Shown here: positions 32,974 through 46,814 of the stretch, one piece after another
Layout of the letters: each line of letters starts with the position of its first letter
Position numbering within the stretch: the stretch's first letter is position 1
Assembly (NCBI GenBank): GCA_964574335.1
Contig: CAZNNH010000013.1
Span: 4,647-68,646, forward strand
DNA: 64,000 nucleotides
Source of the DNA: CAZNNH01 sp964574335
GTDB taxonomy: Bacteria; Acidobacteriota; Vicinamibacteria; Fen-336
Reading direction: 5' to 3'
The notes under the pieces: model-generated
Database searches by the model: none
What the model was told of the DNA's origin: nothing
The model's input: the letters and a program-made list of their open reading frames with translations, nothing else
Translations under genes and position numbers: made by a program

Positions 32974-33495
32974 ATGGCTGTGGGTACGGGCGGGTCTCAG
33001 ACCACCAACAAGCGACGCTGCGGATCGAGCAGCGCCAAGGGAGCCAACGCCGGCTCCGACAGCGCAGGCATCAGCACGGGAGGAGTCCTCCGCGACTGTC
33101 TGTACTTCACGGCAAATGCCCTGGCACGCACCATCACCCGCATGGCGCACGAGGAGTTCCGCCCCACCGGGTTGTCACCGTCGCACGCCTTCCTGCTGAT
33201 GCTGGTGGCGGAGCGGCCGGGGACGGCACAGAAGGGTCTTGGCGAGTCGTTGCAGCTCGCGCCGTCGACGGTCACCCGCCTGGTGGACACGCTGGTCTAC
33301 CGGGGTCTCGTCACCCGCCAGAGCAGTGGCCGGACGGTGACCGTTTTCCCGACGGCCAAGGGAACGCAGCTTCTGCCGGCCATCCACGAGGCTTGGTGGG
33401 GGCTGCGCCGGCGCTACAGCGCCAAGCTCGGGGAGACGGCAGGCGACGAGCTCACACGCAAGGTCGATCGAGCCCAGGGAGTGCTGGAGGGATGA
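32974..33495 (+). CDS. MarR-family transcriptional regulator
   Basis: 173 aa from ATG at 32974 (AAGGAAG upstream; a GTG at 32971 is equally close). After a ~35-residue Ser/Gly-rich leader comes the winged-helix domain: FTANALARTITRMAHEEF, LSPSHAFLLMLVAERPGTAQKGLGESLQLAPSTVTRLVDTLV and GLVTRQSSGRTVTVFPTAKG. MarR proteins are dimeric repressors released by small ligands or oxidation. It sits directly upstream of a flavin-reductase-like gene with a matching operator, so local control of that gene and of itself is likely. Confidence 0.88.
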   Translation: MAVGTGGSQTTNKRRCGSSSAKGANAGSDSAGISTGGVLRDCLYFTANALARTITRMAHEEFRPTGLSPSHAFLLMLVAERPGTAQKGLGESLQLAPSTVTRLVDTLVYRGLVTRQSSGRTVTVFPTAKGTQLLPAIHEAWWGLRRRYSAKLGETAGDELTRKVDRAQGVLEG

Positions 33496-33525
33496 GCCCT
33501 GGGCGCCTTCTCTGTGGACAATTCA

Positions 33526-33541
33526 TTGCTTGTGCAAGCAA
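33526..33541 (+). promoter_or_regulatory. Putative MarR operator 2
   Basis: TTGCTTGTGCAAGCAA, within the longer perfect palindrome ATTGCTTG-TG-CAAGCAAT at 33525-33542, 21 bp before the flavin-reductase start codon. Confidence 0.65.
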
Positions 33542-33562
33542 TCTTATGAAGGAAAGGAACTC

Positions 33563-34147
33563 ATGAGTCGTGTCGAGATCGACAGGCAGAGCATCGGCTT
33601 TCCGATGCCGGTGGCCGTGCTGGGCACCCGCTACGAAGGACGCCCCAACTTCATGGCCTTGGCCTGGCTCAGCCGGGTCAACTCCAACCCACCCCAGATC
33701 GCGGTGGCCGTGGGCCGCTCCCATGCCTCCGCGGCTGCGGTGGCCTCGAATGGCTGCTTCGGCCTCAGCTTCCCGAGACGGCAACAGCTCGCGGCTGCCG
33801 ACTACGTCGGACTGGTGTCCGGGAAGACGACCGACAAGTCCGCGGTCTTCCCGGTGTTCGTCGGCGAGCAACCGGCGGCCCCCATGGCCGCAGACTGCCC
33901 GGTGACCATGGAGTGTCGCCTGGTCGAGTCGCTGCAGTTGCCCACCAGCACCCTGTTCGTCGGCGAGGTGGTCAAGGTCTACGCCGACGAGGAGTGCCTG
34001 AGCCAGGGAGCGGTCGACTTGAGGAAGACCGAGCCGCTGCTCCTGAGCATGCCCGACAACCACTACTGGCCGCTCGGGGCCGAGCCGATCGGCAGGGCCT
34101 GGTCGGCGGGCAAGGGCTTCACGGCAACAACCGCGCCAACCGAGTAG
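33563..34147 (+). CDS. Flavin-reductase-like FMN-binding protein
   Basis: 194 aa from ATG at 33563 behind GGAAAGGAAC. The split-barrel FMN-binding pattern is visible: PVAVLGTRYEGRPNFMALAWLSRVNSNPP in segments, IAVAVGRSHASAAAV, FGLSFPRRQQLAAADYVG and LFVGEVVKVYAD. Family members reduce flavin or bind FMN in oxidoreductases. It lies downstream of the MarR gene and 10 bp before an ACT-domain gene, so the three probably form a ligand- or redox-responsive unit. Confidence 0.85.
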   Translation: MSRVEIDRQSIGFPMPVAVLGTRYEGRPNFMALAWLSRVNSNPPQIAVAVGRSHASAAAVASNGCFGLSFPRRQQLAAADYVGLVSGKTTDKSAVFPVFVGEQPAAPMAADCPVTMECRLVESLQLPTSTLFVGEVVKVYADEECLSQGAVDLRKTEPLLLSMPDNHYWPLGAEPIGRAWSAGKGFTATTAPTE

Positions 34148-34157
34148 GGAGAGATCC

Positions 34158-34571
34158 ATGGCATTCGATATCAAGCGGGTCGAGTACTACAACACGACGG
34201 TTGAGGGTCATGCCGGGGAAGCATCCCGGCTGCTCTCTGCCTTTGCCGATGCCGGCGTGAGCCTGCTGGCCTACAAGGCAGCCCCTGTGGATCCCAGGCA
34301 CACTCGGTTCACCCTGCTTCCCGACGACGGCTCCAAGATGAACGACAAAGCGACGAAGGCGGGGCTGAAGCTCGAGGGTCCTCACCCGGCCCTCTACGTC
34401 CGGGGCGACGACCAGTCGGGAGCGCTCGCCGACATCTTCGAGAAGCTCGCCCAGGCACGGATCGGTCTCTGCAAATCCAGCGGGCTGGCCGACATCAAGG
34501 GCGGCTACGGCGTCGTCCTCTACCTGGAGGGGGAGGATCGCGAGAGGGCCATCGCGGCTCTTCAGGTGTGA
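34158..34571 (+). CDS. ACT-domain-like small protein
   Basis: 137 aa. Two beta-alpha-beta-like halves: VEGHAGEASRLLSAFADAGVSLLAY and DQSGALADIFEKLAQARIGL, each resembling the ACT-type ligand-binding fold of amino-acid sensors. There is no catalytic domain. It could bind a small ligand for the flavin-dependent enzyme encoded 10 bp upstream, with which it is surely co-transcribed. Confidence 0.7.
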   Translation: MAFDIKRVEYYNTTVEGHAGEASRLLSAFADAGVSLLAYKAAPVDPRHTRFTLLPDDGSKMNDKATKAGLKLEGPHPALYVRGDDQSGALADIFEKLAQARIGLCKSSGLADIKGGYGVVLYLEGEDRERAIAALQV

Positions 34572-34648
34572 GCTCCCCCCGCATGACCCGGCTCGCCGGG
34601 GGGAGCCGCGTTGGGGCGGCCCTCCGACGAGGGCCGCCTCAGAGCGGC

Positions 34649-35016
34649 TCAGGCGCTCTTGAAGACCAGGGCGGTGCGCTTGCCGCGGAAGCGCACCTCT
34701 TCGAGGACCCGCGCGCCCGACGAATTCCGGCGGACCACCCGCTCCTGGTACCTCGACCGCCTGCCCTCGTCGACGACCCTGGCCGGGGTCTCGTCCATGA
34801 TCCTGCCATCCCGCTTCACGGTGACGTTGACCTCGGGTCCATTCCCCTGCCAGGCGAACGTGTAGTGCCCGGCGGCCAGGGCCTGCCGGCCACCATGGTG
34901 GCCGAGTCCAGCGAGACCCTGACCGAGTGTGAGTCGGTTCCGGCCCAGGCGGCGCCCGCGCCCACGAAGACGAGGGCGGCCGCTGCCGCAACCAGCGAAC
35001 CAACGAATCGCTTCAT
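34649..35016 (-). pseudogene. Secreted small protein split by a frameshift
   Basis: An ATG at 35016 with a strong AGGGAGGAG site starts a signal peptide (MKRFVGSLVAAAAALVFVGA, cleaved after AWA) and continues to ATMVAGR near 34889. The sensible sequence then moves to another frame: GRQALAAGHYTFAWQG, PARVVDEGRRSRYQERVV, ARVLEEVRFRGKRTALVF, ending at 34649. Joined, they give one ~120-aa exported protein of a type I recall from Acidobacteria. Either an inactivating indel or a sequencing error near 34880-34895. Confidence 0.7.
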
Positions 35017-35148
35017 GTCTCCTCCCTCTTGGCCGCGACCTCCCGGCCCCCCGTGGGAGGCCGCCATTCACACCATCCACTAGTCACGACGTGGCGGCAC
35101 CGGCGAAAGTCGCCTGGGCGAGAGTCAGGGGGGTGACCTCCCCGAGCG

Positions 35149-35374
35149 CTACCGCGCCGGGGCGCGCGAGCGCCGCCAGGACCAGAGGAATAGCAGGCCG
35201 GGGGCGGCGAAGACGAGCCAGGCCCACCCTTGCGGAAACGCTCCGGTGATCGCCGCATGAAGCAGGTAGAAGGCCACCAGGCTCCCCACCGTGATGGCGC
35301 CTCCAAGCCCTTCCCACCACCACGCCAGGATCATCCCGGCGACGATGCCGCCCGGGTAGAGCAGGAAGCCGGTG
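35149..35374 (-). pseudogene. Membrane protein fragment lacking its N-terminus
   Basis: The minus-strand frame reads from a stop at about 35375 into STGFLLYPGGIVAGMILAWW, EGLGGAITVGSLVAFYLLHA and AWLVFAAPGLLFLWSWRRSR, ending at 35149. The three hydrophobic stretches are typical of a small 4-helix membrane protein, but the N-terminal part is gone where the integrase fragment begins. An ATG at 35334 could start a 61-aa product. Confidence 0.6.
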
Positions 35375-35581
35375 CTGTCTTACGATCTGCGGCCCAGCGC
35401 CATCCGGAACATGGTGCGCGCCGACGTCGACCCGGCGGTGGCCATGCGGACCAGCGGCCACCGGACGCGCGCGGTGTTCGACCGCTACAACATCGTCTCC
35501 GAGGAGGACCTCCGCGCTGCGGTGAAGTCTCGGTGCTGCCGAAGGACCGCACGACCGCCGCTCCGCAAGGCTGGCCAGTGA
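35375..35581 (+). pseudogene. Tyrosine recombinase (integrase) C-terminal remnant
   Basis: About 50 recognisable residues: LSYDLRPSAIRNMVRADVD, AMRTSGHRTRAVFDRYNIVS and EEDLRAAV. This is the final catalytic part of a phage-type integrase (HxLR...GH..Y), with the His of the first motif replaced by Tyr and the rest of the protein missing. Adjacent to a decapitated gene, it marks an old insertion or recombination scar. Confidence 0.7.
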
Positions 35582-35638
35582 AGCTAGGCCGGCGCGGGCA
35601 TCGGCAACTCCCGCGCCTTGTTCGGCGGCCTCTTCACG

Positions 35639-36043
35639 CTACTCCCGCGAGGGCGCATAGACAGTGATGAGCACGCTAGCCTTGAGCCTCGCTAGCGCGC
35701 GGACGACGTCCTCACCAAGCCGGACGTCCTCGAAGTTGCGCGGTTCCAGACCGGCTTGGATTCCGATGTCGAATACCCGGGAAGACGCTTCCCGCCAGCT
35801 TCGCTGGGCCGTGGGGGGCAAAGAGTCAACGAGAGCCACGAGTTCACGCGCCAATCGCGCCGCGGACTTCTTGTAGCTGAGGAGGCTCATCTGGATCCAG
35901 CGTGGTGCGTTGCCGTCGCGTCGCCCCGGTGTCTGAGCTGACGGCCACACTTCAAGGAGCGGAGCCAGTGATCGCCGTGACCGAACATGCAGATCGACGT
36001 TGAGGAACTCCGTCGCGGGCGTCAGGCCCTGGTCGGCCGTCAC
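35639..36043 (-). CDS. Conserved hypothetical protein
   Basis: 134 aa from GTG at 36043 (AGAGAGGTG upstream; ATG at 36076 is an alternative). The sequence looks genuine: ATEFLNVDLHVRSRRSLAPLL, AARLARELVALVDSLPPTAQ, VFDIGIQAGLEPRNFE and ASVLITVYAP. I recall similar short proteins across soil bacteria with no known function. No catalytic motif is visible. Confidence 0.6.
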   Translation of the reverse strand: MTADQGLTPATEFLNVDLHVRSRRSLAPLLEVWPSAQTPGRRDGNAPRWIQMSLLSYKKSAARLARELVALVDSLPPTAQRSWREASSRVFDIGIQAGLEPRNFEDVRLGEDVVRALARLKASVLITVYAPSRE

Positions 36044-36082
36044 GCACTCACCTCTCTCTGGTTCGCCGCCTGCCATCCATTC

Positions 36083-36166
36083 CTACCCGGGCATCTCCGT
36101 GATGCCTTCATTCGCGTTCTCGAGGTAGTCCACGAGCTCTCTGATGCGTTTCTGCACTTCGGCCAC
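36083..36166 (-). CDS. Possible small protein upstream of the hypothetical gene
   Basis: 27 codons from GTG at 36166 (AGGCGAGGT upstream), strongly helical and charged: AEVQKRIRELVDYLENANEG. It could also start from TTG at 36211. It sits between the tRNA terminator and the hypothetical gene and may be its operon partner. Confidence 0.25.
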   Translation of the reverse strand: MAEVQKRIRELVDYLENANEGITEMPG

Positions 36167-36221
36167 ACCTCGCCTCGCAAAACGCGGACAGACTGCACAA
36201 TCGCCGTGCAACCCAAAGAAG

Positions 36222-36246
36222 AAGGGCGGCCGATCAGGCCGCCCTT
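36222..36246 (-). terminator. Rho-independent terminator after tRNA-fMet
   Basis: Perfect 10-bp stem AAGGGCGGCC / GGCCGCCCTT with a 5-base loop. On the minus strand it is followed by CTTCTTTGGG, a T-rich tail. It lies 27 bp after the tRNA 3' end. Confidence 0.8.
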
Positions 36247-36273
36247 AGTGTATGACCGAGTTGAGATGATTCC

Positions 36274-36350
<77 letters not shown>

Positions 36351-36398
36351 TCAGCAACCTATATGCTAGCCAACCGACCCCAGCGTGTCAACCGTCGC

Positions 36399-37700
36399 TC
36401 ACCTGGCGTAGCCGGCGACTCGGCCCCGACGCCGCGGAGGGCCTCCTCCTGACCGGGCGGCCGGTCCCGCGGAGCGGCCCGAACGGCCCGGCGAGATCGC
36501 AGGCCGCCGGTTGCTCGGGCGCGCGGCCCGGGCCAGCCGCTGGCCCAGGGGCACCTCGAGCTTCTCGGGGGGCCGCCTCGTGTAGTCGAAGCCGGGCACC
36601 GTCACCCGCATCATCTTCTTGCCGATGGCACGCTCGATGCCACGCACGTTCGTCTCCTCCTCGGGAGAGACGAAGGCGAAGGCGTCGCCGTTGGCCTCGG
36701 CCCGGGCGGTCCGCCCCACCCGGTGGACGTAGTCCTCGGGTGAGGCCGGCACGTCGAAGTTGACCACGTGGGACAGCGCGTCCACGTCGATCCCGCGGGC
36801 GGCGATGTCGGTCGCCACCAGCACCGGGAACTTGCCCGCCTTGAACCTGCCCAGGGTCTCGGTGCGCTGGGTCTGGCTGCGGTTGCCGTGGATCCGGCCG
36901 GCGGCGACGCCGTTGCGGAGCAGGTACTCGGTCAGGCGGTTGGCGCGGTGCTTGGTGCGCGTGAAGGCGATCACGCTGCGCATCTCGCCCCGCCGCAGCA
37001 GCTCCACCAGCAGCGCCGACTTGAGCTCGGCCGGAACCGGGTAGGCGGCGTGGTTGATCGCGGTCGGGGGGAGCGCCGGAGGATCGACCGCGACCCGGAC
37101 CGGGTCCCGCAGCATCTCGTGCGACAGCCCCACGATCGGCGGCGGCAGCGTGGCGGAGAAGAACGAGGTCTGGCGGCGCGTCGGCAGGTGGCGCAGGATC
37201 CGGCGCACATCCGGGAGAAAGCCCATGTCCAGCATCCGGTCGGCCTCGTCCAGCACCAGCATCTCGACGCCGGCCAGGGCCGCGCGCCCGGAGCGCATGT
37301 GATCGAGCAGGCGGCCGGGCGTGGCGACGATCACGTCGACGCCCCGACGGAATGCCTCTTCCTGGGGTCGGGCGCCGACGCCGCCGATGACGACCGCCAC
37401 CGACACGCGGGCGTGCCGGCCGAGGAGCGTGACGTGCTCCTGGATCTGGGTAGCCAGCTCGCGGGTGGGGGTCAGGATCAGCGCGCGGGTGACGCCCCGC
37501 GGCCGGCCGGCGAGGCGCTGCAGGATGGGCAGGACGAAGGCCGCGGTCTTCCCGCTGCCGGTCTTGGCGCTGGCCAGGACGTCGCGGCCTTCGAGGGCCG
37601 GAGGGATGGCCTGCGCCTGGATGGGGGTGGGTCGTGAGAAGCCGAGACCTTGGACGCCACTTTGCAGCGTCGGGTGCAGGCCAAGGGTAGAGAAAGGCAT
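36399..37700 (-). CDS. DEAD-box ATP-dependent RNA helicase (RhlE-like)
   Basis: 433 aa. All helicase motifs: Q-motif GFSRPTPIQAQAI, ASAKTGSGKT (I), PTRELATQI (Ia), TPGRLLDH, VLDEADRMLDMGF (II, DEAD), SATLP (III), RGIDVDALSHVVNFD and HRVGRTAR (VI). The Arg/Gly/Pro-rich tail from about 395 is typical of RhlE-type RNA-binding tails. It remodels structured RNA and ribosome intermediates and is often cold-induced, which suits the cold-shock gene encoded just upstream on the same strand. Confidence 0.93.
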   Translation of the reverse strand: MPFSTLGLHPTLQSGVQGLGFSRPTPIQAQAIPPALEGRDVLASAKTGSGKTAAFVLPILQRLAGRPRGVTRALILTPTRELATQIQEHVTLLGRHARVSVAVVIGGVGARPQEEAFRRGVDVIVATPGRLLDHMRSGRAALAGVEMLVLDEADRMLDMGFLPDVRRILRHLPTRRQTSFFSATLPPPIVGLSHEMLRDPVRVAVDPPALPPTAINHAAYPVPAELKSALLVELLRRGEMRSVIAFTRTKHRANRLTEYLLRNGVAAGRIHGNRSQTQRTETLGRFKAGKFPVLVATDIAARGIDVDALSHVVNFDVPASPEDYVHRVGRTARAEANGDAFAFVSPEEETNVRGIERAIGKKMMRVTVPGFDYTRRPPEKLEVPLGQRLARAARPSNRRPAISPGRSGRSAGPAARSGGGPPRRRGRVAGYAR

Positions 37701-37882
37701 AGATGTTCGTTCTTCCTACGGTTCGAGCCGGCTCTGTTGATCGTTGGTTCGACGGGGGGTTTGCCGGGAAGCCGCCGTCCGCGCGGCTCCCTCATGGAGC
37801 GCGAAGGTGACGATCTTCTCACGTTTCCCGCCGGAAGTCGAGTCGCCCGGGGAGGGGCGGAGGAGCGGGCGGAGCGTGGCCC

Positions 37883-37920
37883 AAAAGACGAGCGCCCGAG
37901 GCCGGAACGACCCCGGGCGC
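37883..37920 (-). terminator. Rho-independent terminator after the cold-shock gene
   Basis: On the minus strand GCGCCCG ... CGGGCGC (37920-37892) followed by TCGTCTTTT. It begins 20 bp after the stop. The rest of 37701-37882 is helicase leader with nothing recognised. Confidence 0.65.
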
Positions 37921-37940
37921 AGGCACGGAACGGCGATCGC

Positions 37941-38141
37941 TTACAGGGGGGTCACGTTCGAGGCGCGAGGCCCCTTGGGGCTCTCGACGATCTCGAACTG
38001 CACCTTCTGCCCCTCGGTCAGCGACTTGAAACCCTCACCGCGGATCTCGGAATGATGGACGAAGACGTCCGGACCACCCTCGTGTGAGAGAAAGCCGAAA
38101 CCCTTGCCATCGTTGAACCACTTGACTGTGCCTTCGATCAT
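37941..38141 (-). CDS. Cold-shock protein (CspA family)
   Basis: 66 aa, the canonical length. The RNA-binding motifs KGFGFLSHEGG (RNP1) and DVFVHHSEI (RNP2) are present, and the protein ends SNVTPL. It is a single-stranded nucleic-acid chaperone. The ~290 bp upstream to 38430 hold no gene and would contain its promoter and leader. Confidence 0.96.
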   Translation of the reverse strand: MIEGTVKWFNDGKGFGFLSHEGGPDVFVHHSEIRGEGFKSLTEGQKVQFEIVESPKGPRASNVTPL

Positions 38142-38430
38142 GAGCTGACGGGCCTCCTAGAGCCCACGCCTAGCCGGCCGTGCCAATCGCGCGTCCACGA
38201 TACGGAGGCTTCCAACCCATTTGGACGACCCGTTCCGGTACGCCGAGCAACGCCAACTACGCAGCAATAGTGTAGCAGAGGTACGCCTCTCCCGACCCTC
38301 CCCAATTTTCGTCGCCGCCACCCGCCGCCACCTATGAGTCGGAAGGCATGAATGTATTGGTAACCCCGCCGGCTCAGGGGGCAGAGTGCGGAATAGCGGG
38401 CGGGGCTCCTTGGTCCCCGGGGAGGAAGCC

Positions 38431-38703
38431 ATGATCTGGCTGGCGTTGTCAATTGCAGTCGTCGCGTTCCTGTTCAGCGGAGTCCGGATCGTCCGGCCCG
38501 TCGAACGGGGTCTGGTCGAGAGGCTAGGGAAGTACCGCCGTCTTGCCGTACCCGGCTTCAACTGGGTGATCCCGGCGGTCGACACCATGTACCGCGTCAA
38601 CGTCACCGAGATGATGGTGGACGCCCAGCCCCAGGAGATCATCACCAACGACAACCTGCAAGACGGGCTGATCAGCGGGCCTGGCCGAGCAAGGCGCTCT
38701 TGA
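38431..38703 (+). pseudogene. Truncated SPFH/stomatin-like protein
   Basis: Starts well (ATG at 38431 behind GGGGAGGAAG) with a membrane helix MIWLALSIAVVAFLF and the stomatin signature RPVERGLVERLGKYRR, GFNWVIPAVDTMYRVNV and QEIITNDNL. The homology stops at about 38660 and is followed by 14 unrelated codons. A normal protein has about 250 or more residues, so roughly three quarters are missing. Confidence 0.75.
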
Positions 38704-39031
38704 GACCCGCGCTCGTCGGCTTGTCACCCACCCAGACCCTCAGCAACGTGAGGTAGAGATCCGCCACGCAGACCCTGAAGAGTGGCTTCTTCCGCAGCCC
38801 CGCGCCGTTCAGAACCAGCTCGGACGTGCCGACGTTGGTGCGGTCCGCCAACGTGATTTTCGCGACCTCCGCCGCGCTCGAAGCGATCGGTAGCACGGCC
38901 AAGAACCCTGCAAGCAGGCGCAGCCTGAGGCGAAGGCCGGCCCCGTCCACTACCCGGACGAAGGGCTCCGCACACCGGCGCAATCTCGCCGATCCTCCCG
39001 CTGATGGCCGTGCCGAGTGTGGCGACTCCAC
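38672..39031 (-). pseudogene. Chalcone-isomerase-like secreted protein with internal deletion
   Basis: A signal-peptide-like LLAGFLAVLPIASSAAEVAK is followed by the family start ITLADRTNVGTSELVLNGAG, LRKKPLFRVCVADLYLT. It then jumps to what should be the C-terminus, WVGDKPTSAGLKSALLG. About 90 residues of the middle are absent. The end touches the break point of the truncated stomatin-like gene. Confidence 0.65.
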
Positions 39032-39033
39032 GG

Positions 39034-40161
39034 CTATCCTGCCAGCTCCTCTCGCACCTTCAGGCGCCGGAGCACGCCGTTCATGGTCAACAGACCCATC
39101 AGTCGGTCTCCGCGCATCACCAGGAGTCGCACGCTCCCGGCTCGGACCATGGCGGCGATCGCCGCCGGAAGCGGGGCGTCAGGATCGGTGACGATGCCTT
39201 CGGTCAGCGGGCGCATGGCGCCTTGAACGGACGTCGACTCCCTTTCCTCCGCCGAGAGCCGCAGCACGTCCTTCAGGCAGAGAAGGCCGACCACGGCTTC
39301 GCCCCGCGTCACGGGATAGCTACCGTACCCGGTTCGCATGAACTGCTCACGGGCCGCTTCGGCTACCGAGCCGCTGGAGGGTACCGTCACCAGGGTCTCG
39401 ACCATCGCATCACGAACCGTGAGCCCGCGGAGAGCCTCGTCCAGACGCACCTGTTGATAGCTGGCCGCCGACGCGTCCTTGATGAACCAGCCGATCAGGA
39501 TGTACCAGACACCGCCGATCGGGTTCCCCCAGAGAAAGCTGAAGACTCCCAAGATGATGAGGAAGAAGGCGAAGAAGGTCCCGGCTCGGCTGGCGATCTG
39601 GGTGGCGCGTGTCTTGCCCATCGACCCCCAGAGCGCACCGCGCAGCAGCCGTCCTCCATCCATGGGGAAAGCCGGCACGAGGTTGAACAACGCCAGGATC
39701 AGGTTGATCAGGCCCAGGTACTTCGCCACCGCCGCGGCCCCAGGGCTCAGGAACGGCAGGGACGCGCACGTATAGAAGAGGGCGGCCAGAGCCAAGCTCA
39801 CCGCGGGTCCGGCAGCAGCCATCCAGAGCTCGGCCCGTCCGTCCTTGGGGTCCGATTCGAGCTGTGCGATGCCGCCGAAGATGAAGAGGGTGATCGAGCG
39901 GGTGCGCAGTCCCTGGCGAAGGGCGGCGACCGCGTGCCCCAGCTCGTGGAGCAGGATCGACACGAAGATGAGGAGTGACGCCACCAGGCCTTTCGCCCAG
40001 TAGGAGGAGGCTGGGAGATCGGGGTATTGCGCCGGGAAGTAGCCTGTCGACAGGGTCCAGACGATCAGGCCGAAGATGATCAGCCAGCTGAAGTGGAGGT
40101 AGATCGGGATCCCGATCACCCGCGCGATCTGGAAGTGGTCCGTGCGGCGGCTTGCGCCCAT
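39034..40161 (-). CDS. Site-2 protease family metallopeptidase with CBS domains
   Basis: 375 aa from ATG at 40161 (AGAGGAGAC upstream). Zinc site HELGH at 72-76 within the first membrane bundle, then NLVPAFPMDGGRLLRG with the second metal ligand. A pair of CBS domains fills about 245-370 (SYPVTRGEAVVGLLCLKDVL, VRLLVMRGDRLMGLLTM). This is the Rip3-like arrangement, in which adenine-nucleotide or other ligands may control intramembrane proteolysis of regulators such as anti-sigma factors. Confidence 0.9.
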   Translation of the reverse strand: MGASRRTDHFQIARVIGIPIYLHFSWLIIFGLIVWTLSTGYFPAQYPDLPASSYWAKGLVASLLIFVSILLHELGHAVAALRQGLRTRSITLFIFGGIAQLESDPKDGRAELWMAAAGPAVSLALAALFYTCASLPFLSPGAAAVAKYLGLINLILALFNLVPAFPMDGGRLLRGALWGSMGKTRATQIASRAGTFFAFFLIILGVFSFLWGNPIGGVWYILIGWFIKDASAASYQQVRLDEALRGLTVRDAMVETLVTVPSSGSVAEAAREQFMRTGYGSYPVTRGEAVVGLLCLKDVLRLSAEERESTSVQGAMRPLTEGIVTDPDAPLPAAIAAMVRAGSVRLLVMRGDRLMGLLTMNGVLRRLKVREELAG

Positions 40162-40288
40162 GGCGTGTCTCCTCTGTGACCAGTGTGGGCCTCCGCCGGT
40201 AAGCGCGCCAATACATAGTTGCCCGGCGACCCATAGATGCATCCCCGGTCTTCGTCCGGTTGGGCCTTCCATCTCGGCACCCGGGCTG

Positions 40289-44251
<3,963 letters not shown>

Positions 44252-44273
44252 GATCGCCCTTTCGGCGCCGGCC

Positions 44274-45899
<1,626 letters not shown>

Positions 45900-45987
45900 C
45901 GGGCTCACTCTCGCCTCTCTGCCGGGACTCGCCTCCGGGGCGAATCCCTGAGGACCCCGCTTCGCGGAATCCAACCCACACCTCGTG

Positions 45988-46004
45988 GCGGCGCGAAGCG
46001 CCGC
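45988..46004 (-). other. Intercistronic hairpin between groES and groEL
   Basis: GCGGCGC, 3-base loop, GCGCCGC in the 134-bp groES-groEL gap, without a T-run. It may influence mRNA processing or stability. Confidence 0.35.
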
Positions 46005-46033
46005 GCCAGGAGATCTCGCAAGATGCGGGATCC

Positions 46034-46321
46034 CTAGCCGAGAACCGCCAAGACCTCGTCCTCGCGCAGGATCAGGACCTCCTCGCCCTCCATCTTGATC
46101 TCGCTCCCCGAGTACTTGCCGAAGAGGATCTTGTCGCCGGCCTTGACGTCGAGGGGCACCTTGGTGCCGTTGTCGAGGATCCTGCCGTTGCCTACAGCCA
46201 GGACCTCTCCTTCCTGCGGTTTCTCCTTGGCCGTGTCCGGGATGATGATGCCCCCCTTGGCCGTCTCCTCCTTCTCGACCCGGCGAACCAACAGACGGTC
46301 GTGCAGCGGACGTACCTTCAT
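46034..46321 (-). CDS. groES: 10-kDa co-chaperonin GroES
   Basis: 95 aa, canonical. MKVRPLHDRLLVRRVEKEE, the mobile loop TAKGGIIIPDTAKEKPQEG, KAGDKILFGKYSG and the C-terminal EDEVLAVLG. The ATG overlaps the stop of the small membrane-protein gene (ATGA), whose end contains the AGGAGAAGGAG ribosome site. No CIRCE element is seen upstream. Confidence 0.97.
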   Translation of the reverse strand: MKVRPLHDRLLVRRVEKEETAKGGIIIPDTAKEKPQEGEVLAVGNGRILDNGTKVPLDVKAGDKILFGKYSGSEIKMEGEEVLILREDEVLAVLG

Positions 46322-46566
46322 GACGCTCCTTCTCCTCTGGTTCGGCTCGCAACGACAGGCGCCGGCTCGGCCTCGGTGTCCGCAATCACCTGGCCCACCG
46401 AGCGAGATGACCGCATCACCAACGTCAGCGTGGTGGACAGCGCCAGGAAGCCCAGGAGGCTCAGCCAGCCAAGGCCGGTCCAGGAGAGTACCGAGGGGAC
46501 GAAGAGGGCCCAGACCAGCGACATCGAGGCCATCCACGCCAGCACGCTCATCGATCGAATCGACAT
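46318..46566 (-). CDS. Small two-helix membrane protein ahead of groES
   Basis: 82 aa from ATG at 46566 with AGGAACGAGG upstream. Two membrane segments (VLAWMASMSLVWALFVPSVL and LGWLSLLGFLALSTTLTLVM) and a charged tail. No family recognised. It overlaps groES by 4 bp, so it is translated together with the chaperonin genes. A -24/-12 promoter candidate lies 74 bp upstream. Confidence 0.6.
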   Translation of the reverse strand: MSIRSMSVLAWMASMSLVWALFVPSVLSWTGLGWLSLLGFLALSTTLTLVMRSSRSVGQVIADTEAEPAPVVASRTRGEGAS

Positions 46567-46639
46567 TGGAACCTCGTTCCTCTCTTTTCCCGAACGGCGG
46601 CGGAAGCCGCTGATCAGTGAGGAAGCAAGAGGCGAGCCA

Positions 46640-46655
46640 AGCAACGGGTCGGCCC
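46640..46655 (-). promoter_or_regulatory. Possible sigma-54 promoter (small membrane protein-groES-groEL)
   Basis: Minus strand GGGCCGACCCGTTGCT: GG and GC separated by exactly 10 bases, with TTGCT at -12. The T of TGGC is missing, so it is the weakest of the set. Confidence 0.45.
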
Positions 46656-46721
46656 CACGCCCGCCCTGAGCGCACGGAGTGCTCGAGACAGGGGTCCAAT
46701 TTGCGAATCGGCAAGGCCCTT

Positions 46722-46729
46722 TCTACAAA
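46722..46729 (+). promoter_or_regulatory. TCTACAAA motif copy A
   Basis: TTTCTACAAACCGCTGCC lies between two divergent -24/-12 sites (46640 and 46815), about where an enhancer-binding protein would bind. The 314-bp gap 46567-46880 holds no gene. Confidence 0.5.
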
Positions 46730-46814
46730 CCGCTGCCACCCGACCACCGCCCTGGTCGGCCTCCCGAAGCTCCCACTCGCCCTCTTCGAGCGGTCGCTCA
46801 GAGCGTTCCAAGGT

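Noticed and set aside
35375..35581. A prophage
   Set aside because: Only an integrase C-terminal remnant exists; no structural, lysis or replication phage genes were seen.
37701..37940. Small gene between the helicase and the cold-shock gene
   Set aside because: Open frames there are short, lack ribosome sites and cover the terminator hairpin.
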